Positions 16,319 through 25,071 of a DNA stretch of 64,000 nucleotides are shown here, piece after piece. Under the pieces are notes generated by a model, which ran no database searches, had not been told where the DNA came from, and saw only the letters and a program-made list of their open reading frames with translations. The translations under genes were made by a program, and so were the position numbers. Source of the DNA: Arthrobacter sp. 18067 (lineage in GTDB: Bacteria > Actinomycetota > Actinomycetes > Actinomycetales > Micrococcaceae). Position 1 is the first letter of the stretch, and each line of letters begins with the position of its first letter. The DNA lies in contig NZ_CACSJJ010000016.1 in NCBI RefSeq assembly GCF_902706295.1, positions 78,558 through 142,557 on the forward strand, read 5' to 3'.

Positions 16319-17137
16319 TCACCGCACGCTCAAGGCCTCGGTCAATGTCCGGCCGTTGACGTAGATCTCGGCCCGCGACGCTCCGCTGGCCGACACGATG
16401 GTGTGCGTCAGTTGCGCTTGGATGCGCGGAATGTCGCACACCCCTCCGGGCCTCAATGATCCGCTGAGGTTCACCACTACGGTGGCCCCGCTCATGTAGC
16501 CGGACAAGTAGCGCAACGAGGAACCTGCCAGTGCGTCGTAGAGTGCGGCATCACTGTCCACGGGCATTCCGGCTTCCAGCAGTCTTCCCAGCGCAACGGT
16601 CAGGGGATCGCCGGGCACAGCCACGCCGCGGACCGGAACCAGGCTGTCGTTGCAGCCGAAGCGCACGCCGCGGGAGCCGCCGTCGTCGATTGCCACGTAG
16701 TAGACCGCCGGCCCCGAGGTGTCTGCATCCACGGGGACCACGGTGGCGGTTGGTGAAGGTTCGGGCGCGCTGGTGCCCGGTTCGGGGGAAGGCTCGACGG
16801 CGGAACCTGGCTCAGTTGGAGAGGCCGAAGGAGGCGCAGGGATGGCCGCCGGAGCGCTGGGAGGGGACCGCGTCGGCGTTGGTGCGGGGGCCGAGGAAAC
16901 CGAGGCGGTCGAGGGAGGTGCGGCGGGTACGGCAACAGACGGAGTGCCAGGCGTGGAAACTATGGGCGTCATGCTGGCCGAAGCAGTCACGGAAACCGTC
17001 GGCAAAGGAGGAGCGCTTGCGGGGCCGGCGCCTTCGGGACTGGCCGGAACCTTCGTGCAGCCAACCACCCCCAATCCGAAGACGAGGCAGGCAGCGGCGA
17101 TCGCCGTCGTACTTTTGAATCCCCGTCCGGCATGCAT
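16319..17137 (-). CDS. lipoprotein with GerMN-like domain
   Basis: The ATG at 17137 gives 272 aa with a 27-residue lipoprotein signal ending in the lipobox L-G-V-V-G-C. An ATG at 17188 would place 17 extra residues before the signal and is less likely. After the Cys comes a long Pro/Ser/Ala/Thr linker (about residues 30-135). A C-terminal globular domain follows (VYYVAIDDGGSRGVRFGCNDSLVPV ... LTHTIVSASGASRAEIYVNGRTL), matching the GerMN sporulation/germination domain used by non-sporulating actinobacteria in cell-surface lipoproteins. It is likely anchored to the outer face of the membrane. Exact role unknown. Confidence 0.78.
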   Translation of the reverse strand: MHAGRGFKSTTAIAAACLVFGLGVVGCTKVPASPEGAGPASAPPLPTVSVTASASMTPIVSTPGTPSVAVPAAPPSTASVSSAPAPTPTRSPPSAPAAIPAPPSASPTEPGSAVEPSPEPGTSAPEPSPTATVVPVDADTSGPAVYYVAIDDGGSRGVRFGCNDSLVPVRGVAVPGDPLTVALGRLLEAGMPVDSDAALYDALAGSSLRYLSGYMSGATVVVNLSGSLRPGGVCDIPRIQAQLTHTIVSASGASRAEIYVNGRTLTEALSVR

Positions 17138-17281
17138 GACAGCCCGCGCTCCTGTCCGTCCACCTGTATCTCCAACGTTAGGACGCATGGGCGCAGCACA
17201 ACATGCCGCTAGGGTGACGGTTCGGACAAGAGTTGATCACGCTGAAGCCGGCAGCAGTACGGCAAAGCGGCGGGAACGCGA

Positions 17282-17316
17282 ATGCCCCCGTCCCGCAAGC
17301 TGCGGAACAGGGGCAT
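17282..17316 (-). terminator. hairpin terminator after the FMN reductase
   Basis: Bases 17282-17297 pair with 17301-17316 through 16 positions with two G-T wobbles. It lies 15 bp past the FMN reductase stop on the minus strand. The loop is only about 3 nt and there is no long T-run. Confidence 0.6.
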
Positions 17317-17330
17317 CACAAGCGAAGAGA

Positions 17331-17897
17331 CTAGGCTGCTGCTTCTTCTTCCTGGACGGCTGTCAGGGGCTCGAAGATGCCCTTGATCTGCTCGACAACC
17401 TCGGCGTCGTCCTTCGGGTGCAGTTCAGCGAAGCGGATCATGGAACCCGGGACAGCCAGCTTGACGTCTTCCAGGACCTTGGCGCCGGCGATGCCCACAG
17501 CCTTGCGGGCTTCGTCCTGCGCCCACACGCCACCGAACTGTCCAAAGGCGGTTCCGACGACGGCGGTCGGCTTGCCGGAGAGGGCGCCGGCGCCGAACGG
17601 GCGGGACAGCCAGTCGATGGCGTTCTTCAGCGATGCGGGCATGGTGCCGTTGTGCTCGGGGGTGACCAGCAGGATGGTGTCGGCGTCGGCCGCTGCGGCG
17701 CGGAGGGCTGCGGCTTCGGCAGGAACCTGGCCTTCGACGTCAATGTCCTCGTTGTAGAAGGGGATGGTGCCCAGCGAGCCGTGGATCTGCACGTCAACGT
17801 TCTCGGGTGCGTTCAGCTGGATGGCTTCGGCGAGCTTCTTGTTGTGGGAATCGTCGCGGAGGCTGCCGACGAGGGTAAGAACGGTGCTCTTGGACAT
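17331..17897 (-). CDS. NADPH-dependent FMN reductase (chromate/quinone reductase type)
   Basis: This encodes 188 aa of flavodoxin-like fold. The FMN phosphate-binding loop is G-S-L-R-D-D-S-H-N-K-K-L-A near the start; the second signature T-P-E-H-N-G-T-M-P-A-S-L-K-N-A-I-D-W and the GTAFGQFGG loop follow. It reduces quinones, azo dyes or chromate with NAD(P)H. A TetR-family gene is divergently transcribed, with a 14-bp perfect palindrome between the two starts. Expression is therefore probably induced by an electrophilic or redox-active ligand. Confidence 0.88.
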   Translation of the reverse strand: MSKSTVLTLVGSLRDDSHNKKLAEAIQLNAPENVDVQIHGSLGTIPFYNEDIDVEGQVPAEAAALRAAAADADTILLVTPEHNGTMPASLKNAIDWLSRPFGAGALSGKPTAVVGTAFGQFGGVWAQDEARKAVGIAGAKVLEDVKLAVPGSMIRFAELHPKDDAEVVEQIKGIFEPLTAVQEEEAAA

Positions 17898-17978
17898 GGT
17901 GTCTCCTTGTGTCTGGCCAAGTCCCTTGCGGAACCCGACCTGCGGTATCTGGGCTGTGGAGCCTTCACCGATACTAAA

Positions 17979-17992
17979 CGGACCATGGTCCG
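17979..17992. promoter_or_regulatory. TetR operator palindrome CGGACCATGGTCCG
   Basis: A perfect 14-bp palindrome between the divergent FMN reductase (start 17897) and TetR gene (start 18023). The next position outward does not pair, but the two after it do. The position fits autoregulation and repression of the reductase. Confidence 0.7.
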
Positions 17993-18022
17993 CTTTCTAT
18001 TCCCGGGGTCTAGAATATTTCT

Positions 18023-18628
18023 GTGAGCTCGATCCCAATCCGGCCGGACGTGCCCCTTGGCGCGCCGCACGAGCGCAGTGACGCAGCGAGGAATCGTGAG
18101 CGCTTACTCAATGCTGCCCGGGACTTGGTGGCTGAATTGGGCGCCGAAGCGCTGACCATGGATGCGCTCGCCTGTAAGGCCCACGTGGGCAAGGGGACCG
18201 TGTTCCGCCGCTTTGGCAGCAGGGCGGGGCTCATGATGACCCTCCTGAGTGATTCTGAGTCTGAATTCCAGCATGGCTTCATGTTCGGTCCACCGCCGTT
18301 GGGTCCGGGCGCGCCACCCCTCGAGCGGCTGATCGCGTTTGGAGAAGGCCGGATCTATTTCGTCCTTGAAAATGGTGAACTCCTGAAGGCGGCGGGCGCT
18401 GCCACACGCAACAGGTTCGATGTACCGGCGACCAAGCTCTCGCATCGCCACATGGAGGTCCTGCTTCGGGAGGCCGGCATCGCCGATCCTTGGGTCATGG
18501 CGATGTCCCTCACCTACGCACTGGATCCCGAGCGGATAGTCGACGACGTTCGCGTTCGTGGCATTTCACCCACGCGCCTCACCGACTCCTGGCGCGAGCT
18601 GATCACGCGCCTCCTGCGAACGGCCTAG
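18023..18628 (+). CDS. TetR/AcrR family regulator
   Basis: The GTG start at 18023 gives 201 aa. The N-terminal DNA-binding domain spans about residues 18-70: RNRERLLNAARDLVAELGAEALTMDALACKAHVGKGTVFRRFGSRAGL is the TetR helix-turn-helix. The C-terminal ligand-binding part is of the usual length. It is divergent from the FMN reductase and likely represses it and itself through the palindrome at 17979. The ligand is unknown. Confidence 0.88.
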   Translation: MSSIPIRPDVPLGAPHERSDAARNRERLLNAARDLVAELGAEALTMDALACKAHVGKGTVFRRFGSRAGLMMTLLSDSESEFQHGFMFGPPPLGPGAPPLERLIAFGEGRIYFVLENGELLKAAGAATRNRFDVPATKLSHRHMEVLLREAGIADPWVMAMSLTYALDPERIVDDVRVRGISPTRLTDSWRELITRLLRTA

Positions 18629-18956
18629 CGCCGCAGCCCTCCCGCCGAACCTGTTAGCGCCCCCATCGTTGCCGCTATGGGCGTATCAGTGTCTCCGACG
18701 TCGGTAACGTGACGCAGTCTGCACATAACAATCTGGCTGCAGGCGCGAAACTGGAGGCGAGGAAGCAAAACGTGAAGCAGTTATTGTGGTAGTTTCCTCT
18801 TGAATGTGACGCATGCCATACAAGGCTGGTGATCACTGAAGGGGTGCGGGGGACCCAACAACCCGCTGCGCCAATTCGTAGCTGACGCCGGCCACAGCCG
18901 GGAACCGCGGAAGGACGAGCATTGAGTTTTGCCACGATTCGGGGCAGCCACCCGAC
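18629..18956. other. intergenic region upstream of the dipeptide ABC operon
   Basis: 328 bp without a gene. It should hold the promoter of the ABC operon starting at 18957. The only repeated signal is GTGACGCA at 18709-18716 and 18806-18813, with a one-base variant GTGAAGCA at 18772-18779. These could be regulator sites. A weak hairpin-like segment follows the TetR stop around 18655-18682. No open frame with a ribosome site was found. Confidence 0.4.
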
Positions 18957-19940
18957 ATGCTGAAATATCTGATGAAGCGGTCGGGCATCTACCTGATCAT
19001 GATCTTCCTGACCACAAGTGCCGGCTACTTCCTGGCGGTCTCATCACTCAAGCCCGCCGTCCTGGAGCAAGAGAAAATCCCGCGGCCAACTCCTGAACAG
19101 GTAGCCGCGTCTTTCCGGGGACTGGGCTTGGACCCTGAGTTGAACCCTTGGGAACGCTACGTCCAATGGCTCGGCGGCATCGTCACCCGCTGGGACTGGG
19201 GCCGCAGCCCGAACGGGGCTTTCGTCAACGCCGAATTCGCCGATCGCGTGCTGGTCTCCACCCGGCTGTTCATTGCTTCGATCATCCTGACTCTGATCAT
19301 CGGCGTCGCCCTCGGTGTCTACTCTGCCGCACGCCAGTACAAGTTCCAGGACCGCGTCATCACGTCCTACAGCTACCTGGTCCACATCCTTCCAGCACCC
19401 ATCGCCTACTTCCTGGTTCAGCTGGGCGCCATCAGCGTCAATGAGGCCGTAGGCGAACGCATCTTCTTCGTAACAGGAATTTCGACGCCGGGAATTGACC
19501 CGGGCTGGCCGGCTTTCGTAGACATGGTGGCCCACTACGCCGTGCCCACCTTCGCGATGACCATCTTTGGTTGGGCCGGATACCAGATCGCCCAGCGGCA
19601 ATACCTGCTGGATAACGTCAACGCCGACTTTGTCCGCACCGCCCGGGCCAAGGGACTCACACGCAACCAGGCGATCAGGAAGCACGCGCTGCGCGTCTCC
19701 TTCATCCCCGTGGCCCAGAGCATTGCCTTCACCATCCCGGCGATCTTCACCGGCGGTTTCTTCGCCGAGGCCATCTTCGCCTGGCCGGGCATCGGCCTGT
19801 GGAGTATCCAGTCGATTGGCCTGCAGGACGTCAACGTGGCCACGGCCACGCTGGCCTACGGCTCTGTGATCTTCGCGATCGGCGCCATCCTTGCCGACTT
19901 CGCCACCACGCTGGTCGATCCACGAGTGAGGGTCCAGTAA
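18957..19940 (+). CDS. dppB: dipeptide/oligopeptide ABC transporter permease (DppB-type)
   Basis: This encodes 327 aa with six membrane helices. The first helix is at about residues 9-30, then a long extracytoplasmic loop with EKIPRPTPEQ. The EAA cytoplasmic loop reads ARAKGLTRNQAIRKHALR, the ATPase contact of peptide-class permeases, and the C-terminus has EAIFAWPGIGLWSIQSIG. It is first in a four-gene operon (permease, permease, fused ATPases, binding protein). The stop overlaps the next start by one base (TAATG). Confidence 0.9.
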   Translation: MLKYLMKRSGIYLIMIFLTTSAGYFLAVSSLKPAVLEQEKIPRPTPEQVAASFRGLGLDPELNPWERYVQWLGGIVTRWDWGRSPNGAFVNAEFADRVLVSTRLFIASIILTLIIGVALGVYSAARQYKFQDRVITSYSYLVHILPAPIAYFLVQLGAISVNEAVGERIFFVTGISTPGIDPGWPAFVDMVAHYAVPTFAMTIFGWAGYQIAQRQYLLDNVNADFVRTARAKGLTRNQAIRKHALRVSFIPVAQSIAFTIPAIFTGGFFAEAIFAWPGIGLWSIQSIGLQDVNVATATLAYGSVIFAIGAILADFATTLVDPRVRVQ

Positions 19941-20902
19941 TGACCAACATCATTGATCCCATTGCGGAAATCGACGAGTCCCGGGTTGGCGACCAGGATG
20001 TGGTGATCGGGAAGTCCCGCATCATCTTCCGTCGCTTCATGCGGAACCGTACCGCCGTCGCCGGTTTGTTCATCTTCGTGGCGCTGTTCCTCGTCTCCCT
20101 CTTCGGCGGGTTCCTGACTTCATGGGATAAAGACACCATCGATCCTTTGAATATCGGAATGCCGCCGTCACCGGACCACCTGCTCGGTACAACGCAGGCA
20201 GGCATCGACCTCCTGGCGCTCATTGTGGACGGCACCCGGACCTCCATTCTCATCGGCCTGATCGTGGGCGGTTTGTCCGTGCTGATCTCGGCCGTGTATG
20301 GCTGCACCATGGCCTTCTTCGGGGGCAAAGTGGATGCCACCATGCTGTTCATCCTTGAGGCACTCATCATGATGCCGGCCATCCTGGTGGTCGCCGTGGC
20401 AACCAGCGGCAGTGGTGGCCTCAAGGACCTCCCCAGCTGGCTCCTGCTGGTTGTGGTGCTCCTGTTCTTCAGCTGGATGGGCACTGCCCGTCTGGTGCGC
20501 TCGTTGTCCATGTCCCTCATGCAGCGTGATTACGTCAAGGCCGCCAAATACATGGGTGTCCCTTCCCGCCGCATCGTCTGGCGGCACCTGGTCCCGAACA
20601 TCGGCTCGTTGTTGGTGCTCGATTTCACCCGCGGCATCACCGGCGCGATCCTGGCCGAAGTTGCGTTCTCCTTTATCGGCATCGGCATCAAACTCCCTGA
20701 CGTCAGCCTCGGTGTCCTCATCGGGCAAGCGACAGGCCAGGTGTCGTCCTTCCCCTGGATGTTCTGGGTTCCGCTCACCGTCATGTTCCTGCTGACAGGC
20801 TCGCTGGCCATGATGAACGACGGCCTCCGTGACGCCTTCGATCCCAGCTCCAGCTCCATTGGCCGGGCGAAGACCAAGACCGCAAAGAAGACCACCAAAT
20901 GA
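19940..20902 (+). CDS. dppC: dipeptide/oligopeptide ABC transporter permease (DppC-type)
   Basis: The ATG at 19940 overlaps the dppB stop; 320 aa. The N-terminal cytoplasmic segment with RIIFRRFMRNRTAVAGLFIF is typical of DppC/OppC, followed by HLLGTTQAGIDLLALIVDGTRTSI and the EAA loop (DYVKAAKYMGVPSRRIVWRHLVPN). It forms the heterodimeric pore with DppB. Its stop overlaps the ATPase ATG by 4 nt (ATGA). Confidence 0.9.
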   Translation: MTNIIDPIAEIDESRVGDQDVVIGKSRIIFRRFMRNRTAVAGLFIFVALFLVSLFGGFLTSWDKDTIDPLNIGMPPSPDHLLGTTQAGIDLLALIVDGTRTSILIGLIVGGLSVLISAVYGCTMAFFGGKVDATMLFILEALIMMPAILVVAVATSGSGGLKDLPSWLLLVVVLLFFSWMGTARLVRSLSMSLMQRDYVKAAKYMGVPSRRIVWRHLVPNIGSLLVLDFTRGITGAILAEVAFSFIGIGIKLPDVSLGVLIGQATGQVSSFPWMFWVPLTVMFLLTGSLAMMNDGLRDAFDPSSSSIGRAKTKTAKKTTK

Positions 20903-23073
20903 GCACCAACATCACTCCCGCCGAGCGCCTCCGCGACGCAGGACTCTACGCCCCCGGCGACGCCGTCCTGAGCGTCCGCGACCTCAACGTCCGCTTCAAC
21001 TCCGAAAACGGTGTTGTCCACGCCGTCCGGGGTGTGGATTTCGACCTCATGCCCGGCAAGACCCTGGGCATCGTCGGCGAGTCCGGTTCCGGAAAGTCCG
21101 TGACGTCCATGGCCATCATGGGGCTCCTCCCGGAGACTGCGGACATCACCGGCTCGGTGCGCTTCAAGGGCAAGGAACTCCTGGGCCTCGGCGACAAAGC
21201 CATGTGCAAGCACCGTGGCAATGACATCGCCATGGTGTTCCAGGACCCGCTCTCCTCGCTGACGCCCGTCTACACGGTGGGTACCCAGATCATCGAGGCA
21301 CTGACCGTCCACAACCCAAACATGAGCAAGCAGGCCAAAGAAGCCCGCGCCGTCGACCTCTTGCGTATGGTGGGCATCCCGAGTCCCAAGGACCGGCTGA
21401 AGGCCTTCCCGCACGAATTTTCCGGCGGCATGCGCCAGCGCGTCATGATCGCCATTGCGATCGCCAACGATCCGCGGGTACTCATCGCCGATGAACCCAC
21501 GACGGCGTTGGACGTCACCATCCAGGCGCAGGTGCTGGAAGTCCTGCACACCGCGCAGGAGGAGACCGGCGCCGCCGTCGTCATGATCACGCACGACCTC
21601 GGCGTCGTAGCGGGCATGGCAGACGACATCATGGTCATGTACGCAGGCAAGCCCGTGGAAACCGGCACAGTGGAGGACATCTACTACAACCCCCGGATGC
21701 CGTACACGCTGGGCCTCCTCGGTGCGGTTCCGCGCGTGGATACTGCCACCAGGCAGTCGTTGGTTCCCATTGAGGGGACGCCGCCCAACCTGGCTTTGCC
21801 CGTGATCGGCTGCTCGTTCGCGGCCCGCTGCCCACTGGTCAGCGACGCCTGCCTGCACGGCGAGCCCGATCTGTTTCCGGTCCCCGGCGCGGCTGTGCCG
21901 GGTGTCGAGGGTCAGAGGCTGGGGCACAAGGCGGCCTGCATCAAGTCGAATGAGCTGTCCGGTAACGCGGACGCGCACAAGATTTTCCACGCGCCGCCCA
22001 AACCCGTGTCAAAGTTCGACGGCGTTGCCCGTGTCGAGCGCGAAAAAGTCCTGGAACTCAAGGACGTAAAGAAGCACTTCCCGCTGCTCAAGGGTGCCTT
22101 GATCAAGCGGCGGATCGGCACGGTCAAGGCCGTGGATGGCCTGAGCTTCGATATCCGCGAGGGCGAGTGCGTGTCCATTGTGGGCGAGTCCGGTTGTGGC
22201 AAGACCACCACCTTGCTGGAGATCATGGAATTCCACCCGGACCAGGTGGGGGAAGTGATCATCGGTGGCGTCAGCAACAAGGTCGCCACGGACCACAAGA
22301 CCAAGATGGCCATGCGCAAGGAAATGCAGATGGTCTTCCAGGACCCCACGGGCGCCCTGGACCCGCGCTTCACCGTGTACGAAGTCCTGGCCGAACCCCT
22401 GGAGAACCTGGGGATGCCCAAGGCCGCCATTAAGAAACGCATCATGGAACTCATGAAGCTGGTGGGACTTCAGCCGGACCACGTCAACCGCTTCCCCAAC
22501 CAGTTCTCCGGCGGCCAGCGACAACGCATCGGCATTGCCCGGGCGCTCGCAGTCAATCCGAAGCTGGTGGTACTGGATGAGCCCGTGTCCGCGTTGGACG
22601 TGTCCGTCCAGGCCGGCGTCATCAACCTACTGGACAAGCTCCGGGCCGAACTTGGGCTCAGCTACCTCATGGTGGCCCACGACCTCTCGGTGGTCCGCCA
22701 CATCTCCGACCGCGTGGCCGTGATGTACTTGGGCAAGATCGTCGAGACCGGCGATGTGGACGACGTCTTCGACAACCCACGCCACCCCTACACCAGGGCG
22801 CTGCTGTCCGCCATCCCGGTGCCGGACCCCAACCTGGAGCGCACCCGCGAACGCATCATCCTGCAGGGTGACCTTCCCAGCCCGTTGGATGCGCCCAAGG
22901 GATGCAATTTTGCCACCCGTTGTCCCGTGTTCGCCGCCCTCCCTGCCGCAAAGCAGGAGAAGTGCCTTACTCTGGAGCCGCCACTGGCTTCTGAGAAGGA
23001 AGGCGCGCAGGACTTCGCATGCTTCTTCCCGGACGGAGAGCTGGATGCCGACATGCTGGTGGTGCATGCCTGA
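20899..23073 (+). CDS. dppD: dipeptide ABC transporter, fused ATP-binding subunits (DppD-DppF fusion)
   Basis: This encodes 724 aa with two complete ATPase domains in one chain. Domain 1 (about residues 20-300) has Walker A GESGSGKS, signature FSGGMRQR, Walker B VLIADEPTTALD, and the oligopeptide-type C-terminal Cys region (FAARCPLVSDAC). Domain 2 (about 375-700) has Walker A GESGCGKTT, FSGGQRQR, VVLDEPVSALD, and a second Cys-containing tail (FATRCPVFAALP). In the common arrangement dppD and dppF are separate genes; this fusion supplies both. It energises peptide import through DppBC. Confidence 0.93.
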   Translation: MSTNITPAERLRDAGLYAPGDAVLSVRDLNVRFNSENGVVHAVRGVDFDLMPGKTLGIVGESGSGKSVTSMAIMGLLPETADITGSVRFKGKELLGLGDKAMCKHRGNDIAMVFQDPLSSLTPVYTVGTQIIEALTVHNPNMSKQAKEARAVDLLRMVGIPSPKDRLKAFPHEFSGGMRQRVMIAIAIANDPRVLIADEPTTALDVTIQAQVLEVLHTAQEETGAAVVMITHDLGVVAGMADDIMVMYAGKPVETGTVEDIYYNPRMPYTLGLLGAVPRVDTATRQSLVPIEGTPPNLALPVIGCSFAARCPLVSDACLHGEPDLFPVPGAAVPGVEGQRLGHKAACIKSNELSGNADAHKIFHAPPKPVSKFDGVARVEREKVLELKDVKKHFPLLKGALIKRRIGTVKAVDGLSFDIREGECVSIVGESGCGKTTTLLEIMEFHPDQVGEVIIGGVSNKVATDHKTKMAMRKEMQMVFQDPTGALDPRFTVYEVLAEPLENLGMPKAAIKKRIMELMKLVGLQPDHVNRFPNQFSGGQRQRIGIARALAVNPKLVVLDEPVSALDVSVQAGVINLLDKLRAELGLSYLMVAHDLSVVRHISDRVAVMYLGKIVETGDVDDVFDNPRHPYTRALLSAIPVPDPNLERTRERIILQGDLPSPLDAPKGCNFATRCPVFAALPAAKQEKCLTLEPPLASEKEGAQDFACFFPDGELDADMLVVHA

Positions 23074-23152
23074 CGACACATGAACTATTTGATTGAAACC
23101 CTGTTATTCAACTCGCAAAGATTTCCAGTCGTAAAAACATGAAGGGCAAACC

Positions 23153-24880
23153 ATGAAGAAGTACACGACGATCGGTGGCGTAGCGCTCGCAGCAACGCTT
23201 ATGCTGACCGCTTGCGGCGGGGGAACGCCGTCGGGTCCGGCCTCTCAGAAGGCCGAAGAGAGCGGCGGCGATATCAGCAAGCTGATCAGCGTCAACGCCA
23301 AGGAAGCAAAGGATCTGGAGCAGGGCGGCACGGTCACCCTTGCTGTAGGCAGCATTGGGCCGGACTTCAATGGCTTCTCGAATGTGGGCAACAGCGCTGA
23401 CAATTCAGCTCTGATGACTCCCGTCAACACTGCCTCCATCAACAGCGGTGGCATTGGCGGCTGCTGGAAGCTGGACTTCGACGGCAAGGCAGAGCCGAAC
23501 AAGGATTTCTGCGAAGACGTCAAGAGTGAAGTCAAGGACGGCAAGCAGACCGTCACGATCAAGATCAACGACAAAGCGACGTGGAACGATGGTACGCCCA
23601 TCGACGTCAAGACGTTCGAAAACACCTGGAACATGCTCAAGGGTGAAGACAAGTCAATCGACATCGTGACCGCTGGTGCTTACGCTTTCGTCGATTCAGT
23701 CAAGGCGGGTGCCAACGACAAAGAAGTCATTGTCACCACTACCCAGCCGGTCTTTCCGCTGGAAGGCCTCTTCTTCGGCCTGATCCACCCGGCCATCAAT
23801 ACCCCCGAGATCTTCAACACGGGGTTTGCAGGCAACATGCACCCCGAATGGATGGCAGGACCGTTCAAGGTGGAGAACTACGACACCACGGCCAAGACGG
23901 TCACTATGGTGCCCAACGACAAGTGGTGGGGCCAGAAGCCGGTCCTCGAAAAGGTCATTTGGCGTCAGATGGAGCCGAGCGCAACCATCGCGGCGTTCAA
24001 GAACGGTGAGATCGATGCAGCCAACGGCCGCACCCTGGGCCGCTACAAGCAGCTCGAAGGAACCACCAACTCCGAGGTCCGCCGCGGTCAGCGCCTGTTT
24101 GCCGGTGGTCTCAACATCAACGCCAAACGCCCGGCCCTGACCGACGTAGCCGTGCGCAAGGCGATCTTCACCGCCGTCGATCGAAAAGCCATCCGCGATG
24201 TGCGCTTCAACGGCCTGAACTGGTCCGAAGAGAGCTCGGGCTCCATGATGCTCATGCCGTTCTCCGAGTACTACCAGGACAACTACCCCGTGAAGGACAC
24301 CGGCGCTGAGGCTGCCAAAAAGGTCCTGACCGAAGCTGGCTACACGGCCAACGACAAGGGCATCATGGCCAAGGATGGCGTCCCCGTCTCCTTCAAGATC
24401 ACCAACTTCGGTGACGACCCCACCACGGCTGCAACCTCGCAGACCCTGCAGAAGCAGCTCCAGGCCGCTGGTATGGATGTCACCATCGACCAGCGCGGTG
24501 ACGCTGACTTCGGCAAGGTCATCGGCGGACGCGAGTTCGATGTGACCATCTCCGGTTACACCGTAGGCGCGGATGCCACTGATGCCGTGAAGCAGTTCTA
24601 CGACTCCGCCACTAACGAAAACGGCTTGGGCGACGCTGAGCTCGACGCCGAAATCAAGCGCCTGGCAACAATCGCTGATGATACCGAGCGCAACAAGGCC
24701 GCCATGGACGTCGAGAAGAAGCACATGGAGAAGTACTTCTCCATGGGTACCGTGCTGAATGGCCCGGAGATCCAGTTCGTGCGCACGGGCCTGGCCAACT
24801 ACGGTCCGGCCCTGTTCAAGAGCCTCTCCAACGTTCCGGACTGGACCACCCTCGGCTGGGAAAAGGGCGCCAAGAAGTAG
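23153..24880 (+). CDS. dppA: ABC transporter substrate-binding lipoprotein, family 5 (DppA/OppA-type)
   Basis: This encodes 575 aa. The lipoprotein signal ends in L-M-L-T-A-C (Cys21), followed by GGG. The mature protein has the family-5 layout: VTIKINDKATWNDGTPIDVKTF near the front, then LNINAKRPALTDVAVRKAIFTAVDR, where peptide-binding proteins carry the conserved 'L..N....D.RVR.A...A.DR' block. It captures peptides outside the cell for the DppBCDF importer. The gap from the ATPase gene is 79 bp, longer than the others, so it may have its own promoter or higher translation. Confidence 0.92.
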   Translation: MKKYTTIGGVALAATLMLTACGGGTPSGPASQKAEESGGDISKLISVNAKEAKDLEQGGTVTLAVGSIGPDFNGFSNVGNSADNSALMTPVNTASINSGGIGGCWKLDFDGKAEPNKDFCEDVKSEVKDGKQTVTIKINDKATWNDGTPIDVKTFENTWNMLKGEDKSIDIVTAGAYAFVDSVKAGANDKEVIVTTTQPVFPLEGLFFGLIHPAINTPEIFNTGFAGNMHPEWMAGPFKVENYDTTAKTVTMVPNDKWWGQKPVLEKVIWRQMEPSATIAAFKNGEIDAANGRTLGRYKQLEGTTNSEVRRGQRLFAGGLNINAKRPALTDVAVRKAIFTAVDRKAIRDVRFNGLNWSEESSGSMMLMPFSEYYQDNYPVKDTGAEAAKKVLTEAGYTANDKGIMAKDGVPVSFKITNFGDDPTTAATSQTLQKQLQAAGMDVTIDQRGDADFGKVIGGREFDVTISGYTVGADATDAVKQFYDSATNENGLGDAELDAEIKRLATIADDTERNKAAMDVEKKHMEKYFSMGTVLNGPEIQFVRTGLANYGPALFKSLSNVPDWTTLGWEKGAKK

Positions 24881-24900
24881 CCTCCCCGCTGTAAATTCCT

Positions 24901-24956
24901 GAAGGCCGGGAGCTTCCCTGAACCTGTTGATCGGTTCGTGGAGGTTCCCGGCCTTC
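24901..24956 (+). terminator. long hairpin terminator after dppA
   Basis: GAAGGCCGGGA (24901-24911) pairs exactly with TCCCGGCCTTC (24946-24956), and further partial pairing extends into the loop. It starts 20 bp after the dppA stop. Confidence 0.75.
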
Positions 24957-24962
24957 GCCGTC

Positions 24963-25027
24963 CCAACCCTCTCTCACCTTTAGCGCCCTTCACCCCATCG
25001 CTCTCTCACCCGGTGATAGAGGGTTGG
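24963..25027. repeat. inverted intergenic repeat of the GGTGAGAGAGGG family
   Basis: 16-bp arms at 24963-24978 and 25012-25027 are inverted copies with one mismatch, spacer 33 bp. The arm contains CCCTCTCTCACC, the same sequence (opposite orientation) as the tandem repeats at 46919-47027 and single copies at 46757-46840. The inner part has GCCCTTCAC facing GTGAAAGGGC. It lies between the dppA terminator and the Gfo/Idh gene. Confidence 0.7.
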
Positions 25028-25071
25028 CGTGAAAGGGCTGTTACGTGAGCGAGGATCGGTAGCCTAGGGGC

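Noticed and set aside
20530..21990. 486-codon open frame antisense to the dipeptide permease/ATPase genes
   Set aside because: Shadow of genes with strong motifs on the plus strand; the peptide is His/Asp/Gly-rich without any recognisable domain.
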